Shown here piece by piece: positions 9,548-17,558 of a stretch of DNA of 64,000 nucleotides (position 1 is the stretch's first letter; the number at the start of each line of letters is the position of its first letter). Under the pieces are notes generated by a model. That model saw only the letters and a list, made by a program, of their open reading frames with translations, was not told the DNA's origin and ran no database searches. Both the position numbers and the translations under genes were made by a program. The DNA is taken from contig CAYPAV010000007.1 of the NCBI GenBank assembly GCA_964408805.1, forward strand, positions 168,318 through 232,317, written 5' to 3'. Origin of the DNA: CAYPAV01 sp964408805. Lineage in GTDB: Bacteria; Pseudomonadota; Alphaproteobacteria; UBA8366.

Positions 9548-9637
9548 TTATTGGCCGTTGCCGCCGGCCGCGGGTACGATCGCGCGGTTCAGTTCCTCGG
9601 CTTCGGCCTCGAGCGAGTCTTCCTGGTTGATCGCCAT
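9548..9637 (-). CDS. Small acidic ORF coupled to the upstream membrane-protein ORF (hypothetical)
   Basis: A 29-codon frame (begins MAINQEDSLEAEAEELNRAI, ends at TAA 9548). Its ATG overlaps the TGA of the preceding 65-residue membrane ORF as TGATG. The same frame reads upstream as FATQEL, so it could also be the displaced C-terminal tail of that protein after a frame change rather than a separate gene. The function is unknown. Confidence 0.3.
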   Translation of the reverse strand: MAINQEDSLEAEAEELNRAIVPAAGGNGQ

Positions 9638-9862
9638 CAGTTCCTGGGTGGCGAATGCGCGAATTTGACGACCGCGAACCCGGCGCCACCCAGTACGGCG
9701 ACGGCGCCGATCACAAGGAAGGCCCTTCGCAGCGTCCCGCGGAGGCCTCGACCACGAGTCGACACTCCGTCGGAAAGCCCGACGGCTTCAATGGAGAGGC
9801 CGACCTCGTCCAAGGCGTCCTCCAACTCACGCAACGGTTTTTTTTAGGTACGGACTAACCAT
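9637..9862 (-). pseudogene. Small single-span membrane protein, frame interrupted at an A8 tract
   Basis: A good start exists at ATG 9862 (alternative ATG 9868) behind GGAAGCGG, but the frame runs into TGA after about 12 codons because of eight A residues (minus strand, 9838-9845). With seven A residues it would read MVSPYLKKPLRELEDALDEV and continue through one hydrophobic span (FLVIGAVAVLGGAGFAVV) to TGA at 9637. As sequenced, only a TTG start at 9834 gives the 65-residue protein. The cause could be slippage, phase variation, decay or a sequencing error. It is not recognised as any family. Confidence 0.45.
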
Positions 9863-10066
9863 TGGCATTCCGCTTCCGTTCGGCGTGCCGATCATGACAC
9901 GCCGTCACTCGTTGCAACCGTTTAACACGCCGAAGCACCATTGTGGTATGCAATTATATGTCGATCCATCCCTCCGGACATGAAAATGAAAAATTCTCGA
10001 GGATACGTTAATATTTCACGTTTAACTCTTGAATAACGATCAAGTAATACTTTGCAAATCTTGGGA

Positions 10067-10095
10067 TTCACTTTCGAGTGGCCCCATGCTAGAAT
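10067..10095 (+). promoter_or_regulatory. Putative sigma-70-type promoter of the lipoprotein gene
   Basis: TTCACT (10067-10072) and TAGAAT (10090-10095) are separated by 17 bp, about 50 bp upstream of the lipoprotein start. They match the -35/-10 consensus at 4/6 and 5/6. They lie in the only A+T-rich stretch of this gap, but no experimental support is visible. Confidence 0.35.
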
Positions 10096-10147
10096 AATCC
10101 CTTGATTCTGGGCGAGTTTGCCCTGGGAAACCGTGTCGAGGCGTTTG

Positions 10148-11314
10148 GTGAGAATCCTGCGCGCCATTTTTGTTGCTTGTTTGCTGGGCTTTTCGCTTGG
10201 CGGCTGTAGCTCGATGACCGACATCTTCGCGCTGTTCGGTGGTGATGGTGTAACCGAACGGGCGGGGCTGCCGAGCTACCAGGTCGGCGATTCCTATTCC
10301 TTCGGCAGTCCCGCCGTCACCTGGCGGGTCGTGGCGATCGATTCCGAGCGGGTGACATGGCGGAGCGACCGCGGCGACGAGCAGGTAACCGGTCGCAACC
10401 CTCTCCTCCCCGCGCTGGAATGGCGCAGCGACCGTCTCGGCCAGGGACGGCGTCTGATCAGTGATCGGACCGGCAGCCTGTTTCCGCTGAAGGTCGGCGC
10501 CAGAACGACCTTCAAGGCCGCGGTTACCACCGACAAACCGCCCTATGGCTGGAGTTTCGAATGGCAATGCGGAGTTCTCGATCGCCAGCAGGTGACGGGG
10601 CCGACCGGCGTGCTCGATACCTATAAGATCGGCTGCGGGCGGGACACGATGGAGGAAATGGTATTTTTCTACGCACCCTCGATCGGTCATTACGTCTCGA
10701 AGACGAGCCGATCGGGCGGAGCGGCCGTGGTCCGTCATTTGATGGCCTATGAGCGCCGGAACGCCGAGAACGAGTTGGTTCGGGTTAGTTTCGCGAATAT
10801 GCCCGGCCCCGGCACACCCGAGATGGCGGCACCGGTTCGACAGGCGGCCGCGACGGAGGCGCCGCAACCCGTCGCCGAGGCACCGCGCCGGGCGGCGATT
10901 GTCGAAATCACCATGCTCGAACCGGCGGCGGGCGAGGGCGAGGCACGGCGGCCCCTGTCGGCATTGGAACAGCGCGCGAAACAGTTATTGGGGCAACGGA
11001 AGACGCGTGCGGAACCGGTCTTGAAATTGCGGAGCGATTCTGCCGAACCTTTCCTTCTGGCCCCGGAACCGGTGGCCCCCACCGTCGAGAAAGCAAATAC
11101 GAAAGGGCCGCCGCCGGCCGCTCAGCTCGCAATGAAACAATGCTCAGCTCGCAATGAAACAATATCGGCTGGTCAAACCGGCGCCGCTGCCGAAATTTCC
11201 GCCGCATCCGAAGCTCAATCCTTGGCGGAGGTTGGAGAAGAGCGACGTCGCCCGATCAACGCCGCCGCGGCAGCCCGTGTTCTCCTCGGTCGCGGAGATC
11301 CCGCTGGCCAATAA
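10148..11314 (+). CDS. Lipoprotein N-terminal part of a frameshifted lipoprotein-SPOR gene
   Basis: The GTG at 10148, with GAGG upstream, gives a classical lipoprotein signal peptide ending in the lipobox LGGC (Cys 20); longer TTG or GTG starts spoil it. About 200 residues of a beta-rich extracytoplasmic domain follow (SYQVGDSYSFGSPAVTW, GWSFEWQCGV), then a low-complexity Ala/Pro/Glu linker. At 11120-11163 an exact 22-bp tandem duplication moves the frame. The last 50-odd residues, to the stop at 11314, are therefore off-frame. With one copy of the repeat removed the protein runs straight into the downstream SPOR-like domain, for about 560 residues. No family name can be given to the beta-rich domain. 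Confidence 0.65.
   Translation: MRILRAIFVACLLGFSLGGCSSMTDIFALFGGDGVTERAGLPSYQVGDSYSFGSPAVTWRVVAIDSERVTWRSDRGDEQVTGRNPLLPALEWRSDRLGQGRRLISDRTGSLFPLKVGARTTFKAAVTTDKPPYGWSFEWQCGVLDRQQVTGPTGVLDTYKIGCGRDTMEEMVFFYAPSIGHYVSKTSRSGGAAVVRHLMAYERRNAENELVRVSFANMPGPGTPEMAAPVRQAAATEAPQPVAEAPRRAAIVEITMLEPAAGEGEARRPLSALEQRAKQLLGQRKTRAEPVLKLRSDSAEPFLLAPEPVAPTVEKANTKGPPPAAQLAMKQCSARNETISAGQTGAAAEISAASEAQSLAEVGEERRRPINAAAAARVLLGRGDPAGQ
11120..11163 (+). repeat. Exact 22-bp tandem duplication causing a frameshift
   Basis: Bases 11120-11141 and 11142-11163 are identical. 22 is not a multiple of three, and the first copy begins exactly on a codon boundary of the lipoprotein frame. Each copy contains ATGAAACAA, so the second copy also supplies the ATG (11154) that opens the downstream frame. 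Confidence 0.95.
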
Positions 11315-11852
11315 CGCCCCGGCGAAAACGGATCCCTTCACGGTGATTAAGAAGGCGCATGCCGCGCCGGCACGCGGAAACGAGGTCATTCGACGCGCTC
11401 GGGAGAAGGTGCTCCGGACGCCTGGATTGGGTGACGAAGCGATGCTTTCGGCGGTGGCGTCGAAGTCTTCGGTCCCTGCGCGGCCGCGTGCGGCTAAACA
11501 ACCAGCGAAAATCACGAGTCAACGATCGAAATCCGCCACCGGTGCCGGCCGCCTGGCCCTTCGCGACACCGCATCGGCGGTCGGGCGGGCATCGGAAGAG
11601 ACCCGATTTCATGGCGCGCACCTCGGCACTTTCCTCGATCCTCGAAAGGCGCTTCGCGGTTGGCGTTACATCTATCGGGCGCACAGGGATCTGCTGCGGG
11701 GCCTGAAGCCGAGGATCCGCCGGGCCGATCTCGGCGTGAACGGCATGCGCTATCGGCTCCGCGTTATTCCCTTCGTCAATGCGGATGCCGCGGCGGCGCT
11801 CTGCGCGAAATTGGCGGCGCGCGGGAAATTCTGCCGTCCGAGTTTCGAATAA
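11154..11852 (+). CDS. SPOR-like C-terminal part of the split lipoprotein gene
   Basis: A 232-residue frame opening at the ATG inside the second repeat copy. It has no signal peptide and only a weak ribosome site. A basic, Ala/Pro-rich linker is followed by about 80 residues with the spacing of a SPOR peptidoglycan-binding domain: HLGTFLDPRKALRGW, an RVIPF strand, AAALCAKLAARGKFC. SPOR domains bind denuded glycan strands at septa. The missing signal and the exact continuity with the upstream frame when one repeat is deleted indicate that this is the second half of a single gene, not an independent one. Confidence 0.6.
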   Translation: MKQYRLVKPAPLPKFPPHPKLNPWRRLEKSDVARSTPPRQPVFSSVAEIPLANNAPAKTDPFTVIKKAHAAPARGNEVIRRAREKVLRTPGLGDEAMLSAVASKSSVPARPRAAKQPAKITSQRSKSATGAGRLALRDTASAVGRASEETRFHGAHLGTFLDPRKALRGWRYIYRAHRDLLRGLKPRIRRADLGVNGMRYRLRVIPFVNADAAAALCAKLAARGKFCRPSFE

Positions 11853-11858
11853 TCTGGA

Positions 11859-12557
11859 TTATTGCTGGCGCGGTGCCGGTGCCATCAGCAAGGCCGGGAC
11901 TTCTTGCTGGGCCGCTTTGGGCTTTGTCGCGGTCGGCGGGGTGATCACGCCCGCCGACGCCGCGACCGGCGGGTTTGGCGGTGTCGTGACGGTTTTTGCC
12001 GGCAGCGGGGGCGCCACGGCCTGGCTGGCTGCCGGACGCGCCGGTTTCGCATGCAGCGATTGTGCGCCGGATGCCTTGGGCGCCAGCTTTTCGGGGCGCA
12101 TCATTTCCTCGATCGGTAGCGGAATGCCGAGATTCTCCAGCACGCCTTCCTTGACCAAGAGCCAGCCGGCGATCACCAGGACGCCGAGGATGAAGCTCAA
12201 TGTCATTCCGAACGTGGTGAAGATTATTCGGCTGATCCGCCGCTGCCGGCTCAGAAAACTGACTTCGGCGCCCAGGCGGTCGAGTTTAGCGACGATATCG
12301 GAGGAACTGCCGTTCATGTCCGCCTGCAAACGAACCAAGGCGGAGGAGAGATCCGCCCGGAGCGCCGAATGCGCCTGTTGGGTACCCTTCGATTCGGACG
12401 CGATGACCCGGAGCGCCGCCTTGACCTGGGATTCGACATTGGCGAGATGCGCGCGGATTTCCTCGCGCGACAAGTCTCCCGCCGGACGTCCTTGAGGACG
12501 CGCCTGCTGCTGGGGGCGCGGCTGCTGTGGTCTGACTTGGGCAGGTTGTTCGCTCAT
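11859..12557 (-). CDS. Hypothetical single-span membrane protein with Pro/Gln- and Pro/Ala-rich tails
   Basis: A 232-residue protein not assigned to a family. It has a Gln/Pro/Arg-rich start (to about residue 27), an amphipathic helical section likely to form a coiled coil (about 30-105), one membrane span (about 112-135) and a Pro/Ala/Lys-rich C-terminal tail. This looks like an inner-membrane scaffold with a periplasmic linker. It is convergent with the SPOR-containing gene, only 6 bp between the stops, so shared envelope function is possible but unproven. Confidence 0.6.
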   Translation of the reverse strand: MSEQPAQVRPQQPRPQQQARPQGRPAGDLSREEIRAHLANVESQVKAALRVIASESKGTQQAHSALRADLSSALVRLQADMNGSSSDIVAKLDRLGAEVSFLSRQRRISRIIFTTFGMTLSFILGVLVIAGWLLVKEGVLENLGIPLPIEEMMRPEKLAPKASGAQSLHAKPARPAASQAVAPPLPAKTVTTPPNPPVAASAGVITPPTATKPKAAQQEVPALLMAPAPRQQ

Positions 12558-12824
12558 CGCTGAGGTCGGTCCCGAGCCGGCGAAGTGTTATTAAGCATAA
12601 GACTAATCAACACTCATAAACGAAATCAAGGTGATTTGTCGAGTAAATGTTTAGAAAACAATACTACAATATTTAATGAATTTTGATTTAAGTAAACAAA
12701 AGTAATAAAATACGCTATATGTTCACTATTATTACTGGGAGTCACACCATATCTAGTATTTACTTGATTTGGGGATCGATTTGGCGATTATCCGTTTTCT
12801 GTCGATGGGGCGAGGCTTGAGGGG
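12558..12824. other. A+T-rich divergent promoter region
   Basis: This 267-bp gap separates two divergent genes and is markedly A+T-rich compared with its surroundings. It must contain both promoters. No gene, RNA structure or clear operator was recognised. Confidence 0.4.
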
Positions 12825-13649
12825 ATGATGAAAGGCTTGTGGAGCCTGTTGGTCTGGGGCGCGGCAGTCTATCTCTGCCTTGCGGTCGTCTTGTTTTTCT
12901 TGCAACGCCGCATGCTCTATTTCCCCGATCAGACCGTGCCGGTGGCGTCGGATTACGGTCTTCCAGGGGTCGAGGCGGTTGAGTTGCGGACCGCGGATGG
13001 TTTGCGGCTGCACGCCTGGTGGCGGCCGCCCCGAACGCCCGAGCAATTCGTCTTGGCGTATTTCCACGGGAACGCCGGGCATATCGGCTATCGGGCGGAT
13101 AAGATCCGGCCCTTTATCGACGCGGGGTATGGGGTGCTGCTGGTCTCGTATCGCTATAACGCGGGTGCCGGAGGCTCGCCCAGCGAGCCGGGGCTCTACG
13201 AGGACGGCAGGGCCGCGTTCCGCTTTCTCCAATCGCGGGGAATCGGGGCGGATCGTGTCGTTACCTACGGTGAATCGCTCGGCTCCGCGGTTGCCGTGAC
13301 ATTGGCGGTCGAACACCGTGTCGCCGGGGTCGCCCTCGAGGCGCCCTACACCAGCATCGCCGAAGTGGCGCAAAGCCACTACTGGTACTTTCCCGCAAAA
13401 TGGATGCTGTGGGACAAATTCGACATCCGCGAAAAAATCGCGCGGATCGATGCCCCTTTATTGATCGTACACGGCGAGCGAGACCGCATTATTCCCGCCC
13501 AGTTCGGCCATGCGCTCTTCGCGCGCGCGGTCGAGCCGAAGACGGCGCAGTTCCTGCCCCGGGCGGGGCACAACGATCTCTATGAATACGGGGCGGCCGA
13601 GCGCGTTTTGGCCTTTATCGGCCGTCTTTCCGCGCCGCCCCGCCGATAA
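12825..13649 (+). CDS. Alpha/beta hydrolase (BEM46/ABHD13-like), membrane-anchored
   Basis: A 274-residue protein with an N-terminal hydrophobic anchor (residues 4-25) and an alpha/beta-hydrolase domain. The nucleophile elbow is YGESLGSA, the acid lies in HGERDRIIP and the His in AGHNDLYEYG. It resembles the BEM46/ABHD13 group, serine hydrolases of unknown physiological substrate. Its last 35 bp overlap the end of the convergent MocA-fusion gene, an unusual antisense arrangement. Confidence 0.8.
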   Translation: MMKGLWSLLVWGAAVYLCLAVVLFFLQRRMLYFPDQTVPVASDYGLPGVEAVELRTADGLRLHAWWRPPRTPEQFVLAYFHGNAGHIGYRADKIRPFIDAGYGVLLVSYRYNAGAGGSPSEPGLYEDGRAAFRFLQSRGIGADRVVTYGESLGSAVAVTLAVEHRVAGVALEAPYTSIAEVAQSHYWYFPAKWMLWDKFDIREKIARIDAPLLIVHGERDRIIPAQFGHALFARAVEPKTAQFLPRAGHNDLYEYGAAERVLAFIGRLSAPPRR

Positions 13650-15255
13650 AGCGTTCAAGCGCGTCCGGCGTATCGATATCGATCAGCACCGCGTCGTCCG
13701 CCATCTCCACTTCGTGCACGTCGCCGGCATAGGCGCCGAGGAGCTGGCGGGCACCGACATCGCCCGAAATCTCCTGAATTTCCGAGAAATACCGCCGGGC
13801 CAGAAGGACAGGGTTGCCGCGCTTGCCATCGTGGGTCGGCACACAGATACCGCGTCCCGCCGCGGGATCGAAGGCCTCTATCAGCTGGTTCAGGGCGGCG
13901 CCTGAAATACGCGGCATGTCGCCAAGGCAGACAAGTGCCGCTTCGGTGCCGTCGGATAAGGCGGCCAAACCACGCCGGAGCGATGTCGAGAGTCCGTCGG
14001 CATAGTCCGGATTCTCGACGAGGGCGACGTCGAAATCTGCGAGTGCCGCGCGAACTTCCGCCGCCTCGTGACCGAGAACCACGGTGGCCGCGGAGACACG
14101 CGATTCCAGGACGGAATCGACCGTGCGCGCGATCATCGGCCGGCCGTCGATTTCAGCCAGGAGTTTGTTGCGCCGGCCCATGCGCCGGGATTGTCCGGCG
14201 GCGAGGATCAAGGCCTCGATGCGGGGTCGCCCGGGCTTGGAGACGGCGATCGGGCTGGCTTCGGCGCGCGGCATCGGGCGGCCCGGGATTTCCTTCAAGA
14301 GCCCGCCCGCGCCCATCGCCCGAATGTTGGCGGCGGTCACCGGAATGTCGGCGACGAGGCGCTGCAATATCCAATCCGAGCCATGCAGGCGCGGCGATCT
14401 GGCGGAACCCGGCAGACCAAGCACCCACATCCGGCCGAGCCGGGCGAGGAGCGTCAGATTGCCGGGATCGACAGGCATGCCGAGCTGCTCGATCCTGCCG
14501 CCGGCCGCTTCGATCGCCGCCGGAATGACGTCGCGCCGGTCGGTGATCGCCGAGGCGCCCAGAACGAGCGCGATGTCGAACCCGTCATCCCGAAGCCGCA
14601 GTAGATTTCGGCTGATCTCGTCTTCGGTATGCTCGCACCGAGGTGCTGCTTCCAGGGGCGATCCGAGCGCCGCGAGCCGCGCCGCGGTGACGGTCCGGCC
14701 CTTCTCCAGCAGCGGCTTCCGAAAACCCGGCAAGGTGGTCTGCACGAGCGCCACCCGTTTCGGCGCGTAGGCGGCGATCCGCAGCAGGTCCCGGCCCGCA
14801 ACGAGGCAGCGCGCCAAGACGTCGCCCGCCACCGCATAAGGGATAATCTTGATGGTCGCGACCATTTGGCCGGGAGCGACCTCGCCATGGACGGGAAGGG
14901 TCGCGATCGTTACCGCTTCGTCGATCCGATTGACGGCATCGAGCGAAGCTAGGTCGTAGTCGAGCAGACCTTGCTTCGCCGCAAAGATGTTCACTCGGCC
15001 CGTACCGGCGGTGCCGAGACGCAGACTTGCGTCTGACGCGGCCGCTTCGGCGATTTGCCGCGCGGCCTCGTCCTCGCCGATGTCGCCGGTTTCGAGACGC
15101 GCCGCGACAACGTGTTCCATACCGGTTTCGCCGAGCCGGGCGATGTCGTCCGCTGTTAGCGGCCGGCCTTTTTTCAGAACGCCGCCGTCGATCCTCAGAC
15201 TGTGGGCGAGGAGGGCGCCTTCAGCTTCGGATATGAGGATTTTGCCGAATTTCAC
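13615..15255 (-). CDS. Molybdopterin-binding/MocA-type cytidylyltransferase fusion protein
   Basis: A 546-residue two-domain protein. The first ~330 residues resemble a molybdopterin-binding (MoeA/MogA-like) domain (ALVLGASAITDRRDVIP, MPVDPGNLTLL). From about 345 a nucleotidyltransferase of the MobA/MocA type follows, with LILAAGQSRRMGRRNKLL and ALVCLGDMPRISG. The MocA part would make molybdopterin cytosine dinucleotide, the cofactor of CO dehydrogenase/xanthine dehydrogenase-family enzymes such as the CoxL encoded upstream on this strand. The GTG start overlaps the stop of the preceding xdhC as GTGA, so translation is coupled. It is the last gene of the accessory operon. Confidence 0.85.
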   Translation of the reverse strand: MKFGKILISEAEGALLAHSLRIDGGVLKKGRPLTADDIARLGETGMEHVVAARLETGDIGEDEAARQIAEAAASDASLRLGTAGTGRVNIFAAKQGLLDYDLASLDAVNRIDEAVTIATLPVHGEVAPGQMVATIKIIPYAVAGDVLARCLVAGRDLLRIAAYAPKRVALVQTTLPGFRKPLLEKGRTVTAARLAALGSPLEAAPRCEHTEDEISRNLLRLRDDGFDIALVLGASAITDRRDVIPAAIEAAGGRIEQLGMPVDPGNLTLLARLGRMWVLGLPGSARSPRLHGSDWILQRLVADIPVTAANIRAMGAGGLLKEIPGRPMPRAEASPIAVSKPGRPRIEALILAAGQSRRMGRRNKLLAEIDGRPMIARTVDSVLESRVSAATVVLGHEAAEVRAALADFDVALVENPDYADGLSTSLRRGLAALSDGTEAALVCLGDMPRISGAALNQLIEAFDPAAGRGICVPTHDGKRGNPVLLARRYFSEIQEISGDVGARQLLGAYAGDVHEVEMADDAVLIDIDTPDALERFIGGAARKDGR

Positions 15256-15962
15256 GCGGCTTCCCGGCGGGCCGGCGCGTGCATGACTTCGGTGATCTCG
15301 GCCAGGATGGATATTGCGATCTCGGCTGGCGAGACGGCGCCGATGTTGAGGCCGATGGGTCCGTGGATGCGGGCGAAGTCGGCCTCGCCGAATCCAAGCT
15401 CACGGAGGCGCTCCTGGCGGCGCGAATTGGTCCGCCGACTGCCGAGGGCGCCGATATAGAACGCCGCCGAGCGAAGGGCGACCGCCAATGCCGGATCATC
15501 CAGCTTCGGGTCGTGGGTCAATGTCACGACGGCGGTCCGGCGGTCCGGGTCGAGCGCGGCCATGCCTTCATCCGGCCAGTCGTGCGAGAGTGTCACGCCC
15601 GGGAACCGGTCCAAGTTCGCGAAGGCTTGGCGGGGATCGAGGACGGTCACTTCGAAGCCGGCCAGGCTGGCCATGGGCACGAGCGATTGCGCGATATGGA
15701 CGGCGCCGACCACGATCATGCGTTTCGGCGGCGTGTACGGCTGCAGGTAGAATCGCCGTCCTTCCACCTCGAAGGCTTCTCCCTTGTCGCGCCTGAGGAC
15801 GCGTTCGATGTTCTCCCAAAGCGCGTCCGTCAAATCGATATCGCCCTCGGCCGATCCATCGATGACGAGGGTCTGAGCGCCGCTTTCGAGATCGGTCGCG
15901 AGCACCGTCGGCCGTTTCTCGGTCTGCGCCGCCAGGAGCTTCTGCATCAGATCGCGTTTCAT
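15252..15962 (-). CDS. XdhC/CoxI family molybdenum-enzyme maturation factor (Rossmann-containing)
   Basis: A 236-residue protein. The central segment MIVVGAVHIAQSLVPMASLAGFEVTVLDPR is the Rossmann domain of XdhC_C, followed by ALGSRRTNSRRQERL and a C-terminal GLNIGAVSPAEIAISILAEI, the family ending. XdhC proteins bind sulfurated molybdenum cofactor and load it into xanthine or CO dehydrogenase-like enzymes. The ATG at 15962 behind GGAGAGGGCG is chosen. It follows the shorter XdhC-like gene by 19 bp. Confidence 0.85.
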   Translation of the reverse strand: MKRDLMQKLLAAQTEKRPTVLATDLESGAQTLVIDGSAEGDIDLTDALWENIERVLRRDKGEAFEVEGRRFYLQPYTPPKRMIVVGAVHIAQSLVPMASLAGFEVTVLDPRQAFANLDRFPGVTLSHDWPDEGMAALDPDRRTAVVTLTHDPKLDDPALAVALRSAAFYIGALGSRRTNSRRQERLRELGFGEADFARIHGPIGLNIGAVSPAEIAISILAEITEVMHAPARREAA

Positions 15963-15981
15963 CGTGAAATCGCCCTCTCCG

Positions 15982-16320
15982 TCATTCCAAGCGTTCGACG
16001 AAGACTTCGACCTCGCCGCCGCAGGCAAGACCGACTTCCCAGGCCTGTTCGTCGCTGACGCCGAATTTCAGGAGGCGCGGCTTGCCGTCCTTCATGATCT
16101 CCAGCGCCTCGTGGATAACGGCGCCCTCGATACAGCCGCCGGAGACAGAGCCGATCATATTGGTGTCGGCGTCAACCGCCAGCTGGCTTCCGGTCGGGCG
16201 CGGCGAGGAGCCCCAGGTTGTCACCACGGTGGCGATGGCGACCTCTCGGCCGGCCTCGCGCCAGCTTGCCGCTTCGGCAAGAATGTTCTCCGCTTCGTTC
16301 CGATCCGTATCCGTCGTCAT
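15982..16320 (-). CDS. Short XdhC/CoxF N-domain protein
   Basis: A 112-residue protein corresponding to the XdhC/CoxI N-terminal domain only: VVTTWGSSPRPTGSQLAV and IGSVSGGCIEGAVIHEAL, with a CGG motif near the end. A pairing of a short and a full-length XdhC is common beside CO dehydrogenase-like genes, where both support cofactor insertion. The ATG at 16320 overlaps the stop of the CoxE gene as ATGA, so a longer upstream frame is rejected. Confidence 0.82.
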   Translation of the reverse strand: MTTDTDRNEAENILAEAASWREAGREVAIATVVTTWGSSPRPTGSQLAVDADTNMIGSVSGGCIEGAVIHEALEIMKDGKPRLLKFGVSDEQAWEVGLACGGEVEVFVERLE

Positions 16321-17558
16321 GCCGCCATCTCCCGCCATCGCGCGAGGCCGGGGTCCCGGCCGCCGCCGCCATCGCTCAGTATTTGGGTAAGCTGGGCCAG
16401 GCTTTCCAGGTTGTGCACCGGCCGAAATTCGTCGACATGTGGCAGAATGGCCCTGATCCCCTGCGAACGGGGCTCGAAAAGGTCGTACCGCAACAACGGG
16501 TTCAGCCAGATGAGCCGGCGGCACGAGCGGTGCAGCCGGTCGATCTCTTCCGAAAGCCCCTCGCCGCCGTCGCGGTCGAGACCGTCGGTGATCAGCAACA
16601 GGACCGCCCCCTGGGTCAGCACCCGGCGGGACCAGTCCCGATTGAAATCGTGCAGGCATTGGCCGATCCGCGTACCGCCCGACCAGTCGACCACCGCCTC
16701 GGCGACCTTCTCCAGCGACACGTCGATGTCGCGATAGCGCAGATAGCGGGTGACGTTGGTCAAACGGGTGCCGAACAGGAAGGTATGGACCCGGTCGCGG
16801 TCGTTGGTCACCGCGTGCAGGAAATGCAGCAGCATCCGGGCATAGCGTTCCATCGACCCCGAGATATCGCAGAGGATCACCAGCGGCGGCGTGCGACGGC
16901 GGCGGACCCGCTTCTTGAGCGGAATGATATCGCCCCCGGTGCGAAGGGCCGCCCGCAAGGTCGCCCGCATGTCGGCCCTGGCGCCGGTTCGGTCGGGGCG
17001 AAATCGGCGGGTCGCGATATCCATCACCGGCAACCGCATCTTCTTCATGGCTTGCTTGGCGGCCTCGACCTCGGCGGCGGTCATTTTCTCGAAATCCATC
17101 TCCTGCAGGACCTCGTCATGGCTCCAGGTCAAGGCGGCGTCGAATTCCAGCTCTTCGGTATCGCGGGTCGGAGCATCGTCGCTGTCCGCGCCCGCGGTCA
17201 GCGCTTCGGCCACCCGCGGCGAGAGGTCGCTTTTCTCTTGGGTGTCGTCCTCGACCGTCATGCTGGGGAGGACCATCGACATCATGCGTTCCAGAATCTG
17301 CGGATTGCGCCAGAATACATGGAAGGCCTGGTCGAATATTTCGCGCTGGTCGCGGCGATTGACGAAAACGGCGTGAAGGGTCCAGTAGAAATCGTCTCGC
17401 CGGTCGATGCCGGCGGTCTCCACGGCGCGGATGGCGTCGAGCACCCGTCCCGGGCCAATCGGGAGTCCCGCCGCTCGCAGGACGCGCGCGAAATGCATGA
17501 TATTGGCCGCGATCCGGCCGCCTTGGCGCCCGCCGCCCTCATAATCGACGACATTCAT
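16317..17558 (-). CDS. coxE: CoxE-like von Willebrand factor A domain protein
   Basis: A 413-residue protein. The C-terminal half is a VWA domain with the metal-adhesion motif CDISGSMERYA, a later SGGTRIG and an ITDGLDRDGG segment. The N-terminal half is the helical region usual for CoxE (DUF58/VWA-CoxE). CoxE acts with the MoxR-type ATPase CoxD in maturing the active site of molybdenum hydroxylases. The ATG overlaps the coxD stop as ATGA, and a longer frame starting at 17729 is rejected as antisense-like read-through inside coxD. Confidence 0.87.
   Translation of the reverse strand: MNVVDYEGGGRQGGRIAANIMHFARVLRAAGLPIGPGRVLDAIRAVETAGIDRRDDFYWTLHAVFVNRRDQREIFDQAFHVFWRNPQILERMMSMVLPSMTVEDDTQEKSDLSPRVAEALTAGADSDDAPTRDTEELEFDAALTWSHDEVLQEMDFEKMTAAEVEAAKQAMKKMRLPVMDIATRRFRPDRTGARADMRATLRAALRTGGDIIPLKKRVRRRRTPPLVILCDISGSMERYARMLLHFLHAVTNDRDRVHTFLFGTRLTNVTRYLRYRDIDVSLEKVAEAVVDWSGGTRIGQCLHDFNRDWSRRVLTQGAVLLLITDGLDRDGGEGLSEEIDRLHRSCRRLIWLNPLLRYDLFEPRSQGIRAILPHVDEFRPVHNLESLAQLTQILSDGGGGRDPGLARWREMAA

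Noticed and set aside
9922..10224. 100-codon minus frame
   Set aside because: Overlaps the promoter and signal peptide of the lipoprotein gene, with no recognisable features or ribosome site.
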